A stretch of 64,000 nt of DNA from Branchiostoma belcheri (GCF_001625305.1 NW_017803280.1:67208-131207); one strand, 5' to 3'; positions 20,001 to 30,185 are shown, counted from the stretch's first letter. Notes: generated from the sequence alone by a model not told the origin. Program-made: numbers and translations.

Positions 20001-23000
20001 AGGATGTCATCCATATAATCAAATCAACATGGCCTAATGCTTGACATATGAAAATGATAGTTATGCAAATCAGGAGCTAATTAGCATAATTAATGAGGAA
20101 ATGCTATAAATCTGCTACCTTCCATGATATGATTATTCAAACGTGTGGCATGTGTAATTGTGAAGAAGAAGAACATTGGCAGGTAGTGTTTATGCAAATG
20201 AATGCCTAATTTCCATGATTAATGCTAATCGTCAACATTTGTCAAGGCCTAAGGGTAACATCATTTGGCGAAGGTATGAGATCGTGGAACTCTAGTTACA
20301 GGATATAACTGATTATTGTTTAAACTGCAAGTCCTAGAGTAAAACCATCTCACCTTGGCTAACTCCAAAGGACATTCTATGATTGCCCTTGCTGTGGAAC
20401 CACAGGCTCCAGCTACACACACTCTCCTGGAAAAACAAATAAACAAACAAACATTCAAGTACTGTATCAAACACAGTCAGGTCACTGTTACATGTTTAAA
20501 AATGCATTTTCTTAACTTCTTGCCATATGAAGAGGTAGAACTTATTTTTTTCTTATTGGGCCACAACAATTTAATTTGTTGGTTCATGGATTCTCCCGCT
20601 TAATTTTTTTTCTGATTGCATAACAACAACAAAAACATTTCAGCCTCTGAATCAACTCCAACATGCTCATAATCTGGCCCCAACATTAGAAGGAAGTCCC
20701 TTCTCTTCAGACTTGTTACAGTTTTTTCATCTGACAATGCTGAAAGTTTGAATTACAAACCAGCCTGGTATGTTGACTTCATGGCTCCTATCATAGCATT
20801 TGGGGTGCTATCATAGGATGCCCAAGTCTGTTTTTAATACCAAAGGAAAACATTGTTTTTGCTCCATTTCCATTTCTTCTTCTCCAAACACTAACCTCTG
20901 ACCTGGCCAATGGCCTCTTTTGTTTACGTCTGTCACCATAGTAACTGGTGTTGGGTTACACAATGTGACACACACACAATGTGGCAATTTCATTGTAGGC
21001 ATTTAGACTCCTGTCACCATATACATGTATGTGAATGTGTTTGAGTAAGAATTAACGGAGCAGACCATATCCGAAGGTAAACATTATGCATTTGCTTTGC
21101 AAATGTTACTTTTCTAGTAAATATTTTTATTTTTTGCCCTGTTGCTTTTTTCTGAAAAAGTCTGAGAACCAACAAGTCAAATTGGTGTGGCCTTGAATAG
21201 GGACGTTTTATCTCTGTATTTCAGTATAATGCATGTTGACTTACACTTGCAGGCCTCCAGTCATGGGTAGTTCATATTTCCCAAAGCTGTTGTCCATGTA
21301 AGTGTATCTGTATACACAACACAACACAATAGTACTTTTTGATAAGGTCACAGTGAGTGGGGGGGGGGATGCTATAACCGCAGACTGACAGCTGCAAGCT
21401 GGGAGAAAGTAGGGTCAAACTGAAGGTCAACATGGTCTTCCTGCATGAGGAAGGGATAAAGGAATAAGCACAAAATCTGGTAGAAATTTACAATAAGGCC
21501 ACAGCAAGTAAATTTTATGGATGACATCGTCTGCAGACTCCAAATCTAATGCGAGAGGGCGAAAAAAAAACAAGATTCCTATATTTCCAAAGTTTGACAT
21601 CATAAACCTTGTTAAACAAGAAATGATACCTATATTGTGCTAACTTTACTGCCAACTATCACAACATCCATTTGTCACTGAAACAACCTTGAAAAAGAAA
21701 AGTTTTCAATCGTTGTAAAAATGGTTCTGATTCAGTGGGAACATAAAAGGAATGAAATACATCACTGCATCAAAGTAAAAATCAAAACAATAAATCAGAG
21801 CCTTGTCTTTCCTCCTCTCTTCATGTTTATCTGCCATCCACGTTCCAGCATGGCAAGGCATGCTATTTTGCCCATTTTCGGCATGTTGACCACCGTCAAA
21901 GGGCAACAAAATTCTTTTTTTCTGAAATCAGGCAAAAAACAATGCGCGCACTGATGTCATCCGTAAAAATTTCTTGCTGTGGCCTTAAATGAATAAAACA
22001 AGAAATTCACAACAACTCTACATACTCCACAGAGGTTATTTCTTGTTAAATACTTTTACTTACACGGCCTCAAATACAGCAAACTGGGTTGACCTGAAAA
22101 TCCCCGAGCCCCAGAGTGGAGGGATGCAGCCTCTGGAATAAAAAGACAGGCACGTGGCGCGGCGGCAGCTAGCTATATCACACCGAACGACTTGTTACGC
22201 TCAATCTTTGCACATTTAATTGCAAGACTTGTTTAAAGCGTTCTAGTGATGATGCCCCTACTGTGCTTGGTGGCAACGAGTTCCAGTCTACGATAGTTCT
22301 GGGGAAATACGAGTTTTTGAATACCTCAATTCTTGGTTGATAACTCTGATATTTGAAGGCATGGCTGTTTCTTACTATGCCTTACCTATAGAGGCCCACA
22401 ATGCCTTGTGTACGTAGAACCTTTATCAACGTCCTGAAGGCTCCACCTTTCTCGAAGCCTGCCTGTGCCTGCATTTTGGTCTTGATGGTGTCCAGAGGAT
22501 GGCCCACTGTGACACTGGTGGTGCCGTATAGCACACCGACTGCAACAGGGGAAAAATTCAGTGGTGGAGTGAACATTTTGTATTAAAATCATTTACTCCA
22601 TAGAATCTAAACTACAATTACACTTTAAGACACTGATTACCAGATAATCTACATCGAATCTTACTAGTATTATGTAAAGTGCCATATAACCCTTGTCGAG
22701 CTTGAAATACTGGGTGCATGTGCACCTTAGTGCACCCAAATTTGGAGCACAGTGCACCCAATTTTTTTCTGTAGGTGCATTCAAATATTTTTGTAGGTTT
22801 AACATGTATGGTAGCATACTCTTAACATCTAAGTGTCAGAAAATCAGAAAATCTTTGTCATAGTACTTTTCTTTAGAAATGAAACATAGTTTAGTTTTGC
22901 TGACATTGTACTTATTTTACCTTATATGGTGCACCCAAAATTTTTTTGTGCACCCAATTTTTAAGGTTGGGTGCACCTGTGCACCTATTGCCAAAAATGA

Positions 23001-23704
23001 ATTTTGAGCCCTGCTAGCCTTGTCTATTGTTCATATAGAAAAGAAAAACACCTCTGCCACTAACATCTGTGTCCATAATATCACCAGGGTCCATAATATC
23101 ACCACCTTGAGAAATAGTGTGCTTAAAGATATTTTTACTGCAACATACTTTTGGTATGCACTCCTGCACACCTCAAATGTACATACCTAGGGTATGTTGC
23201 AGTAAAAATATCTTTAAGCACATTGTTTCTTAAGGTGGTGATATTATGGACCCTGGTGATGTTATGGACACAGACGTTATACTCTATAGCAGAAGTAATT
23301 AAACTATTTGGATCTCGTTTATAGTAAGTGATATACATGTAACATCTGTGTCCATAATATCAGCAGGGTCCATAATATCGCCACCTTGAGAAACAGTGTG
23401 CTTAAAGATATTTTTACTGCAACATACCCTAGGTATGTACATTTGATGTGTGAAGGAGTGCATACCAAAAGTATGTCGCAGTAAAAATATCTTTAAGCAC
23501 ACTATTTCTCAAGGTGGTGATATTATGGACCCTGGTGATATTATGGACACAGATGTTATAGACTCTAAGATACCAAACTACCACCAAGCCTTATTTATTA
23601 CAGTGTGGGCAAAAATCTTCATTAGACATTAGCAACAAGAACTCACCTCCTAAACCAATGAGCCCCTCCTTTAACCAATGCGTCCTGTCTTCGTTATGTG
23701 TCAT
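14070..23704 (-). CDS. SLC25-family mitochondrial carrier, complete, nine exons
   Basis: Inner-membrane mitochondrial solute carrier. Minus-strand exons: 23704-23647, 22539-22386, 22132-22064, 21307-21245, 20426-20354, 18130-18083, 16747-16608, 15600-15535, 14244-14070. They total 846 nt, giving 281 residues plus TGA, the usual length. Three repeats each carry the family signature Px[DE]xx[KR]: PLDTIK (exon 2), PLELAK (exon 5), PLENMK (exon 8). The start MTHNEDRTHW is the first ATG before the first transmembrane helix. KIRRQTGQSW follows the second signature. Phases agree at all junctions provided that intron 7 is read as an AT-AC intron. A MITE begins about 11 nt beyond the stop, so the 3-prime UTR must run into it. 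The substrate is not recognisable to me; general resemblance is to amino-acid or carnitine-like carriers, but I would not name one. Confidence 0.9.
14305..14704. mobile_element. hAT-like MITE, CAGGGGTCGAAATA ends, in SLC25 intron 8
   Basis: CAGGGGTCGAAATAGATTTT at the left and TATTTCGACCCCTG at the right, 400 bp. Internal repeated words based on TTGCACCGGTGCA and TTGCACC. The 8-bp duplication is only partly visible. Confidence 0.7.
14755..15030 (+). repeat. old relative of the CCTTCGCC repeat
   Basis: Shares CCATAGCATGTTCAGGAC, AAAACTGGAAGTTCTGCTGC and CCAGGAGGCCCAGA with the repeats at 19500-19700 and 45780-45990, but strongly diverged. Its end hairpin is GCCTCC/GGAGGC instead of CCTTC/GAAGG. 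Confidence 0.55.
15145..15525. mobile_element. GC-rich inverted-repeat element(s) in SLC25 intron 8
   Basis: AGAATACAACACGG (15157) is mirrored by CCGTGTTGTATT (15222). Further right, AACGGGTTCCGGACCGGGCC mirrors GGCCCGGTCTGGAACCCGTT around 15430-15490. Probably one or two nested foldback MITEs. It lies only 10 bp from SLC25 exon 8. Ends not resolved. Confidence 0.5.
15601..16607 (-). other. U12-type AT-AC intron in the SLC25 gene
   Basis: Read on the minus strand, exon 7 ends GCAGCAAC and the intron begins ATATCCTTC (consensus ATATCCTTT). It ends TCTCAC directly before GTTGGCTTGG of exon 8. A perfect U12 branch motif TTCCTTGAC lies at 15618-15610 with its A ten bases before the intron end. 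No AG acceptor exists at the exon 8 edge, and only this junction gives the in-frame GVAATLAWWIVWPLE reading expected before the third carrier signature. Confidence 0.88.
16908..17078. mobile_element. short palindrome from a Penelope-like 3-prime end
   Basis: AAAACTTTTGGTCCAAC at the left mirrored by GTTGGACCAAAAGTTTT at the right; inner CTCTGGTCTTCCTCAGTAGA and GCTCTAG. It is a reduced version of the element at 26140-26592. Confidence 0.65.
17235..17643. mobile_element. hAT MITE (TAGTGATGCATA ends), copy 1
   Basis: Perfect 8-bp duplication TCTACCCC (17227-17234 and 17644-17651). 409 bp. Subterminal repeats of AAGTCCGGA and TTTAGGTTCAGTTCCGGACT in both orientations are possible transposase sites. 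Related copy at 32102-32484. Confidence 0.92.
17745..18036 (-). mobile_element. second tRNA-derived SINE family
   Basis: Minus-strand head with A box TAGCTCAATTGGTAGAG and B box GAGTTCAAACCCC; the anticodon and T stems are decayed. The body contains TGCTTAGTACTCAGCACAT. Unrelated in body to the SINE at 4224. Single copy in the window. Confidence 0.7.
18206..18570. mobile_element. probable hAT-like MITE with repeated CTTGCCC words
   Basis: AGGGTTGGACAAG at the left and GGGACCAACCCT at the right. Five or more interior CTTGCCC words. Same design as the GTGCACC element at 22700 and the TGTCCC element at 41239. Confidence 0.6.
18809..20034 (+). mobile_element. MITE family D, copy 2, split by another repeat
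   Basis: GCCATGTTAATTTGATTATA at the left and CAAATCAACATGGCC at the right, TAA flanks. The MITE is interrupted at about 18962-19842 by the CCTTCGCC repeat, which is therefore younger. Confidence 0.85.
18962..19842 (+). mobile_element. CCTTCGCC repeat, about 0.88 kb, inserted in a MITE
   Basis: Begins AAGAGTTCCACGATCTCATA then CCTTCGCCAA and ends CCTTCTTGGCGAAGGTAA, a small end hairpin. Interior holds about three 120-bp units with ATTATGCAAATTAGGTC and a block AAACCGGAAGTTCTGCTGC. Full second copy at 45620-46533, fragments at 20040-20295 and 39185-39412. Class unknown; no protein. Confidence 0.75.
20040..20297 (-). repeat. CCTTCGCC repeat fragment
   Basis: Minus-strand 5-prime third of the repeat: it ends CATTTGGCGAAGGTATGAGA and TCGTGGAACTCTAG. 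Contains two ATGCAAAT-type words. Confidence 0.7.
20559..21192 (+). mobile_element. MITE family C, copy 3, split by another repeat
   Basis: GGCCACAACAATTTAATTTG at the left and CAAATTGGTGTGGCC-like right end. The interior is interrupted at about 20842-21120 by a repeat also found at 25080-25328. Confidence 0.8.
20842..21120 (+). repeat. dispersed repeat of about 270 bp, copy 1
   Basis: Shared with 25080-25328: TTCTTCTCCAAACACT, ACCTCTGACCTGGCCAATG, GTAAACATTATGCATTTGCT. It is absent from the other family C MITEs, so it is an insertion. Class unknown. Confidence 0.7.
21497..21984 (+). mobile_element. MITE family A, copy 3, in SLC25 intron 3
   Basis: GGCCACAGCAAGTAAATTTT start and CTTGCTGTGGCC end; flanks TAA and TTA. 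Collinear with copy 1. Confidence 0.85.
22147..22376 (-). mobile_element. LINE 3-prime end, copy 2
   Basis: Minus-strand relative of 2643-3215 (KYQSYQPRIEVFKN region, then the GCGGCGGCAGCTAGCTATAT UTR). The insertion edge is about 10 bp from the donor site of SLC25 exon 2. Confidence 0.8.
22700..23022. mobile_element. probable hAT-like MITE with repeated GTGCACC words
   Basis: Left GAGCTTGAAATACTGGGTGC, right TGAATTTTGAGCCCTG, with CCTTGTC on both flanks (7 bp). Interior words TGCACCCAA and GGTGCACC occur repeatedly. Confidence 0.55.
23064..23276. mobile_element. palindromic TA-MITE, copy 2
   Basis: Same palindrome as 12552-12768 with TA flanks, in SLC25 intron 1. Confidence 0.85.
23342..23556. 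mobile_element. palindromic TA-MITE, copy 3
   Basis: Same family, TA flanks, only 64 bp from copy 2 in the same intron. Confidence 0.85.
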
Positions 23705-24427
23705 CTTGTCTGGGACATGTGCTTGCTCAAGACGTCTCTGACCCTCCTCCTTAAGAACAGAAGTCCCGTCTTTTAACCTGGTTCAGATTATCACGACAAA
23801 AACACGGGAAAAATTCCTGGCACCAGTACCACTGAGTTCCGCCCCCCTCCCTCTTTATACTCAAACTTTGCCGTGTAGCGTTGCTTTGTTTTCGTCGGAA
23901 AACTTGTCGTTTTAAAGAGTGCAACACTGTCGGTAAGACCTATGTTTACAGAGAAGAGACACAAATAAGGCAACCCGGCCCAAAAACAGCACCAGAGACG
24001 CCTTTTAGAGCAGATAGCACACTCACAACAGCGTTTGGGTCAATATGACCTCATTTGACCCCGACAGGCAGAACCAGTAACACAACTACGCCGCCTAGCG
24101 GTCTGATGTAATACTCCAGAGGTGACTAGGGCGAGTATGGAGATATATAAACCTAACTGTGTAGAAATTGGTAGATATAACGTTAGACTAGTATCATAGT
24201 GTTATCATAGGCGTTAGAACTAGTAACGTTAACGTTAGTATATTAAATTCATTTTATTCTTATTTATTCGGATTTATTCATCTACCTGTACGAAGCTAAA
24301 GGTATCCACTCACCTGTTTGTGTTTAGTTACAGCAGACCTCGGAAAAGTCGCCATACTTTTGTTGTTCCAATACAGATTGTTTTCTACTACCTTGGTGAT
24401 AAGCTATTGGTTCCGGACCGCAAGCAC

Positions 24428-24470
24428 AAGTACACATATGTACACGCACGCACGCACGCACGCACGCGCA

Positions 24471-24501
<31 letters not shown>

Positions 24502-24516
24502 GCACACACACACACT
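24428..24516 (+). repeat. CA/CG microsatellite
   Basis: (CACG)n then (CA)n between the SLC25 5-prime end and the 3-prime end of lipid-binding gene A. The rest of 23720-24800 shows nothing recognisable. Confidence 0.9.
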
Positions 24517-24812
24517 GTGCCATATACCATCTACAATGTATTTGTCTAGTGCGTGTGCGTGGTGTTATTAGAACAAGCCATAAGAAAAAGACTGAGTACA
24601 AAGTAACTTCCAAAGTTGGTCTTTTTATTCAAATGCTTCAAGCAACTTTAACTACTTCAAAGCAGGCGACGTCATGTATTGAATAAAGTCAATTCAGTCA
24701 ATTTCCTCTAAAATATCTGTTCCTAAAATGAATCATAACACCTTGGTTAGGAAACCTAGCTATTCCAGTTGCCAAGTGGAAATAGAATATCCAAGCTAAC
24801 TCTGTTGTGTTT

Positions 24813-24818
24813 TTTATT
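24813..24818 (-). promoter_or_regulatory. probable poly(A) signal of lipid-binding protein gene A
   Basis: Minus strand AATAAA lies about 77 nt after the TAA stop, a normal spacing for a short 3-prime UTR. Confidence 0.55.
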
Positions 24819-24894
24819 GATTGATAGGCAGCGTTGAGCAGCTTTGCAGTGTGTTGTTATTCCGGGGTAGAAACAAAACAGGCAGTCGACAGCC

Positions 24895-27800
24895 TTACAC
24901 CTTCTTGTACATCAACTTTCCGCTCACAGAACCCATGGAGAAGGTCTGAAAAAACAAACCAAGCACAACATTTTAACAATAAACAATGTTAGAGAGTGAC
25001 TGTAAATAGAACAAGGTTGGCAATAAAATCATTGCCATGATGATAGCTTAATTTCTTGTTTGATATTTATGTTTACAGAAGAAAAACATATTGTTTTGCT
25101 CAGTTTCATCTTCTTCTCCAAACACTCACCTCTGACCTGGCCAATGACCTGATTTGTCTGTCACCATGGTAACTGGTGTTGGATTACAAAATGTTGCAAC
25201 TTTATAGTAGGAGGGATTTATACTCCTGTCACCATATATGTGAATGTGTTTGAGTAAGAATTAACATAGCAGAGCACATGCGAAGGTAAACATTATGCAT
25301 TTGCTTTGCAAATGTTACTTTTCTAGTCTGAAGATGAATTTGCTATATAGTATGGCTGTGTTTGTGTTTTTTTTTTGTCTATTTTATGTCTCCTGAAGGT
25401 GGTGTACCTCTGTCATGGAGTCTCCTGCTGGCTGTTTGGTGAAGACTCCCTTCTTGCCGTTGCCCATGTCCGGAACAGTGATAGTCAGCACACCGCCAGA
25501 AAACGTGATGGTGGCCTGGAGAACAATAAGTACAAAAGAGAACTACAGTCAATAAAAACAAAAATAAATAAATAAACATATAAACACAACGAGTGCCAAA
25601 TGCAAACCTTGCTATGATTTTCAACAGGTTTTCTAGCTAGTAAAATCGCTCCGTATTTAGAGACTTTTCACTTACGTTATAATAATTGTATAATAATAAT
25701 AATAATAATTAATAATAATAATTATATAATAATTGTATATAATAACATAATAATTGTCATATGATTCCCATCGACCTGGTAATTTTTTTTCTGCAATTCG
25801 GAAATAGTTTCTGCAAATAGTCTAGATCTAAACCCATGACATATACAAAATTGCATACTGCACATTTTACATGCAGTTTGAAAAATACGAGCAAAATTAC
25901 TTGAATGTATATTATAGAGTAAGTAATAAACACAAAAGCACACAATTGATCCCTTGACTGATTTTTCAGTCTGCAAAATTAAAATTGCAGGTTGCTTAAT
26001 TTTTCCTCTGCAACGTTGAAAATGTCTCTGCAAAATGCAGACTGCAGATGGGTATTTCTACCACTGCTAATACTGGCCCTGGCAAGAGTCTGTTACCCAG
26101 GCTAACCCCGTATATACTAGTACTACTTAGTAGTACATGTTTAAAGTTAAAACTTTTGGTCCAACACAAAAAAGTTCTCTCCCCTAGAGCTTTCGACCAG
26201 TCACTCTGGTCTTCCTCAGTAGACTGACCCAATAAAGCTTGTCACGTGGCTTCTTTGAAGTGTGACGTCAACACTGGGTCAAAGGTATCTGGTAGACGAT
26301 GTCGGCCCCCGTCGAGGTTCAAAGTAGGGTGATGGGCCCTGATGTATATGGCTTCCTTCACCTCTCTCAAGAAATAGTCTTGTTCAGTGTCTAAAATCCT
26401 ACCTTGAACCGCGACGGGGCCGACATCGTCTACCAGATACCTTTGACCCAGTGTTGACGTCACACTCCAATTTTTCAAAGAAGCCACGTGACAAGCTTCA
26501 CTGGGTCAGTCTACTGAGGAAGACCAGAGTGACTGGTCAAAAGCTCTAGGTGAGAGAATTTTTTGTGTTGGAACAAAAGTTTTGACTTTAAACATGTAAC
26601 TACCAACACAGATGAACTTTCATGATAGTACCTTGCGGGTTTTCCCGTCGATACCCTTCTTGTCGAACTCCTGACCGAGTTTGAAGGTGTTAGTGGCGGT
26701 GTGTTTGCCGTCCGTGTCCGCCTCCACCAGGGTGACGGAGTCGCCGTCCTGGGTGACCGTGTACTTGGCGCTGCCGGTCTTCATGTGTTCCCAGTGCTCC
26801 TGTGGGATTCCTGTGAGAATCACCGAGTGGTGTGTGTGTTATACTTTTTTTGGTCACCATAGTTAGGCCACAGCAAGTAAATTTTATGGATGACATCCTC
26901 CAAAGACTCCAAATCTATTGCGAGCGGGCGAAAAAAACAAGGCGGGCCGAAAAAACAAGGTTCCTACATTTTAAAAAATTTGACTCAATCATTGTACAAA
27001 TGGTCTTGATTCAGTGGGAACATCACATTCACATAGCCAGCATCACATATATATCACTGCATCAAAGTAAGAAACAAAACATCAAATCAGAGCCTTTTCT
27101 TGTCTCCTCTCTTTGAATTTGAATGGCTACAGACATCTTTGCCCATTTTCGGCATGTTGACCACTGTCAGAAGGCAACCGAATTTCTTTTTTTCTCTCCA
27201 AAATCAGGCTAAAATTACGGAAAGTACGTTGACCTTGACTTTCAATATGACCCACATATGACCTACACGACACGTCCTTGCAGACCTTTGAAATCCTGCC
27301 ACACCTCCACTAGTGGGCGGGCCAACGTTTACATCACGATAAAACCGTTTCTGTTGACAGAGCTTGACCTTTAGGTCATTTCGTACAAGTCCCCTGAACG
27401 CTACCGATCATTTCTGGAGTGTCGGCACTCGACTGACGCCACCGGCGGCGTCATTTTATCAGGGTTTGGTTGTTTGGTTGTAAATAACTACCGTAACAAC
27501 AGTTAATTTGTATGGATATGCAAGTAACTTGTATTGTATATAATCACATGATAATAGTATGTCAGTTTGTGAACACACACTTTTCTTACTCGTAGTTACC
27601 CAGGTATACAGTATACAGTGCAATTTTACGGAATACAGTGCAATTTTACGGAATACAGTGCAATTTTACGGAATACAGTGCAATTTTACGGAATACGGTA
27701 AAATTTTACGGAATACAGTGCAATTTTACGGAATACAGTGCAATTTTACGGAATACAGTGCAATTTTACTATTAAAATTGCACTGCATACTAATACGATT

Positions 27801-28509
27801 GCACTGTATTCCGTAAAATTGCACTGTATTCGGCAAAATTGCACTGTATTCCGTAAAATTGCACTGTATACTCTGGAACCCCTGTTACCAGTATACCCTA
27901 CCAGGCTTCGCAAGCAGCTGGAAAGAGTAGAAATTACCCAGACAGACAGATAACTCGCCATTTCTCCTACCGATCTCCAAAATATGCAAGCAGAGGTTTG
28001 GGGTTGGGCTTGTTTTTGGCGTGTTTATAGGCTTTTCTTTTTCCGCCTTTCGTTCTTGCACTGGTTTTTGGGTTGACCTAAAAAAGTGCCAAAAAAGACG
28101 GATAAAAAAAGCCTGAAATAAGCCAAACCTCTCCTTGGAGAGGTCTTTGACTTTTGGTTATGCCAGGCATATAAAGCTATTCTCTGACAGACAGATGGAT
28201 TTTAAAGGACTATAATGATACATCTGCTTGTGTCAGACTCGATCGGTCGATGTACTTGCGATCAAGTGCAATGTCACGACACACTTGACATTGAACACAT
28301 TTCGGAAATTTTTTGGAAAAAATTATTCGGATTTTTTCTTTTGAAAAAATTGCTCTGAAATTTTTTGAAAAAATTATTCGGAAATTTTTTGGACGAATTT
28401 TTCGGAAATTTTTTGGAAAAAAAATGTTCATACCTGCTTCCGTCAGAAAGGCTTCGAAATTCTCATGGCCGCTGACCTTCCATGATCCGTTGATATCTGT
28501 GATGGACAT
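24895..28509 (-). CDS. intracellular lipid-binding protein (FABP family) A, complete, four exons
   Basis: Cytosolic beta-barrel carrier of fatty acids, bile acids or retinoids. Minus-strand exons: 28509-28434, 26810-26632, 25515-25408, 24945-24895, with TAA at 24897-24895. The product is 137 residues. The four-exon layout and 76/179/108/51-nt exon sizes fit the strongly conserved iLBP gene structure. Seen: the NGSWKVSGHENFEAFLTEAG start (first strand and helix I), KLGQEFDKKGIDGKTRK in mid-barrel, and C-terminal GKLMYKKV. The start is the first ATG downstream of a TATA box at 28612-28619. The N-terminal GxWKxxxxENFEAFL resembles the FABP1/FABP6 side of the family, but the ligand cannot be told. 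It is divergent to a second iLBP gene starting 4.3 kb away. Confidence 0.93.
25080..25328 (+). repeat. dispersed repeat of about 270 bp, copy 2
   Basis: Collinear with 20842-21120; lies in intron 3 of lipid-binding gene A. Confidence 0.7.
25680..25750. repeat. AAT-rich simple repeat
   Basis: Runs of TAATAATAAT and TAATTGTATAATAA in intron 2 of lipid-binding gene A. Confidence 0.8.
25780..26070. mobile_element. probable hAT-like MITE with repeated CTGCA words
   Basis: TTTCTGCAATTCGG at the left, GCAGATGGGTATTTCTACC at the right, many CTGCAAA words inside. Also contains AACCCATGACATATACAAAA and TTGCAT, shared with the hAT MITEs at 17320 and 32200. Ends not firmly placed. Confidence 0.45.
26140..26592. 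mobile_element. head-to-head pair of Penelope-like 3-prime ends
   Basis: Both arms end in the same UTR (TGTTGGACCAAAAGTTTT type). Minus strand of the left arm encodes REVKEAIYIRAHHPTLN then GGRHRLPDTFDPVL, the C-terminal end of the GIY-YIG endonuclease of Penelope-like elements. An old, broken copy. Arms also hold CTGAGGAA-stem-GAAA hairpins. It lies in intron 2 of lipid-binding gene A, 40 bp from exon 2. Confidence 0.75.
26866..27217 (+). mobile_element. MITE family A, copy 4, right end missing
   Basis: Starts GGCCACAGCAAGTAAATTTT and follows the family to AAAATCAGGCTAAAATT, then stops. It lies in intron 1 of lipid-binding gene A. Confidence 0.8.
27612..27872. repeat. 20-bp tandem repeat arranged as an inverted array
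   Basis: About eight units of ACAGTGCAATTTTACGGAAT, a short spacer near 27770-27805, then about four units in the reverse orientation to 27872. It can form a long hairpin. In intron 1 of lipid-binding gene A. Confidence 0.93.
27974..28146. mobile_element. foldback element (CAAGCAGAGGTTTGG ends)
   Basis: GCAAGCAGAGGTTTGGGGTT mirrored by GCCAAACCTCTCCTTGGAGA. Same family as 31853-32053. Target duplication not clear. Confidence 0.65.
28300..28425 (+). repeat. degenerate TTTTTTGGAAAAAATTATTCGGAAA array
   Basis: Four to five imperfect units of ATTATTCGGAAATTTTTTGG end about 9 bp before the donor site of exon 1 of lipid-binding gene A (minus strand). Confidence 0.8.
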
Positions 28510-28611
28510 TTTGGCGGGAACAAGTAGTGTGAACCGGCGGCTTCGATCGTAGGGAGGACGTCTGTCGTCTGCAGTTAGCGTAGAGAGAGGGGGCAGTCTA
28601 GCTGCGCTCTC

Positions 28612-28619
28612 CTTTTATA
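28612..28619 (-). promoter_or_regulatory. TATA box of lipid-binding protein gene A
   Basis: Minus strand reads TATAAAAG about 103 nt upstream of the ATG at 28509. No ATG is seen in between, so a short 5-prime UTR without an intron is likely. Confidence 0.7.
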
Positions 28620-28865
28620 CCTGAAGCCCCCGCACTATTAACCTTTAACCTGTGTACCAACCACTTCTCCAGTCGTTAGGTATAAAAATATGCATATATT
28701 TGAGTACGTATACATTGTTTCCTTTAAAATACCAATTTTACTTTTATCAGAGCTGTTTGTAGCAACGTTTTTCCTCAGAAAAGTTGTATCTATTATAGTT
28801 TGAAATTTCTTGTTGTTACCCAAGAATAACCATCTCCCTTTGCAAGCTAGGTAAACTGTTTCTAA

Positions 28866-29279
28866 GGCCACAGCAAGTAAATTTTATGGATGACATCCTC
28901 CGCAGACTCCAAACCTAATGCGAGCGGGCGAAAAAAAAGACAAGGCCGGCAGAAAAAAACAAGGTTCCTACATTTTAAAATTTTGACTCAATCATTGTAC
29001 AAATGGTTTTGATTCAGTGGGAACCTCAAATATACACAGCCAACATCACATATCACTGCATCAAAGTAAGAAACAAAACATTAAATCAGAGCCTTTTCTT
29101 GTCTCCTCTCTTCATAGTTATCTGCCATCCACCTTTCGGCATGGCAACAGACATCTTTGCCCATTTTCGGCATGTTGACCACTGTCAGAAGGCAACAAAA
29201 TTTCTTGTTTTTTTTGCCAAAATCAGTCGACAATTAATGCGCGCGGTGATGTCATCCATAAAAATTACTTGCTGTGGCC
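28866..29279 (+). mobile_element. MITE family A, copy 5
   Basis: TAA on both flanks, GGCCACAGCAAG ends, 414 bp. It lies between the two divergent lipid-binding genes, about 250 bp upstream of the TATA box of gene A. Confidence 0.88.
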
Positions 29280-29644
29280 TAAGTACTTGAGACCGGTTCA
29301 ATGTCCGGACTTAACTCGCTGACTCAAACGCCCCCCTGTCAGATAGCTATAGTCAGAAAACAATTTACGTCGTGTTTGCAGGAGATAACAATCACGGTCA
29401 GACTTATGAACGTGTTTCTGTTATCAATGATTTACGAAAAGCGGAGGCTGTTTTTTGCTGGACGCTTTGTTAAGTGTGTGATAAAGGCGACGGCGTGCCA
29501 ATGCCACCCTAGTGACGGGTCGACAACGTCTGTAGTTTGTCAAGTTTACTTAGCGTTTAGGTAAAAAATTAATCGGATACAATGCGTCTTTCATGGAGTG
29601 TGTGTGAACGGCGCGGTCACATAATTCATCTTGGGACGTACAAT

Positions 29645-29995
29645 TTTCTGTATCTGTCTGTATCTATATCTGTATAGCCGGTATAACCGCCTTTCAGCGT
29701 AGCACACCAGCTTCGCAGGCACGCGGCGCGGCGGCAGCTGGGTATATTACACCGAACGACTTGTTGCACCTAACCCTTGAACGTCTAACTCTAGACATTG
29801 TTTAAAGCTATCTAATGACAATGCCCCTACTGTACTTGGCAGTGAGCTCCACTCTGCGATAGTTCTAGGAAAGAATGAATTCTTGAACACCTCAATCCTT
29901 GGTTGATAACTCTGGTACTTGAAGGCATGGCTATTTCTTGTTCTCTTCTGGGCTGGTATTAGGTACTTTTGATGTGATAGAATTTTCAAGCACTG
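29645..29995 (-). mobile_element. LINE 3-prime end, copy 3
   Basis: Minus strand: SHAFKYQSYQPRIEVFKNSF, then the UTR and (GATACA)n tail at 29645-29685. Same family as 2643-3215. Confidence 0.82.
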
Positions 29996-30185
29996 ACTGT
30001 GCAAAAAAAAAACAAAAAAAAAAACAACCGTCGAAAAGGGTATAAAAGACAGCGTTTTTGGCAACAAGACAGCTGAATCCTGTACAACACATGTGATAAC
30101 AACTTAATAAATCATTTACTCCTCATCTATCAGTTTTTCTAGGTCTGTAACACATCGTAGATTAAAAAAAAAACTTATTATTAGG

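Noticed and set aside
29301-29564. 87-codon frame between the two lipid-binding genes
   Set aside because: No homology recognised, no splice or start context, and no codon pattern distinct from flanking DNA.
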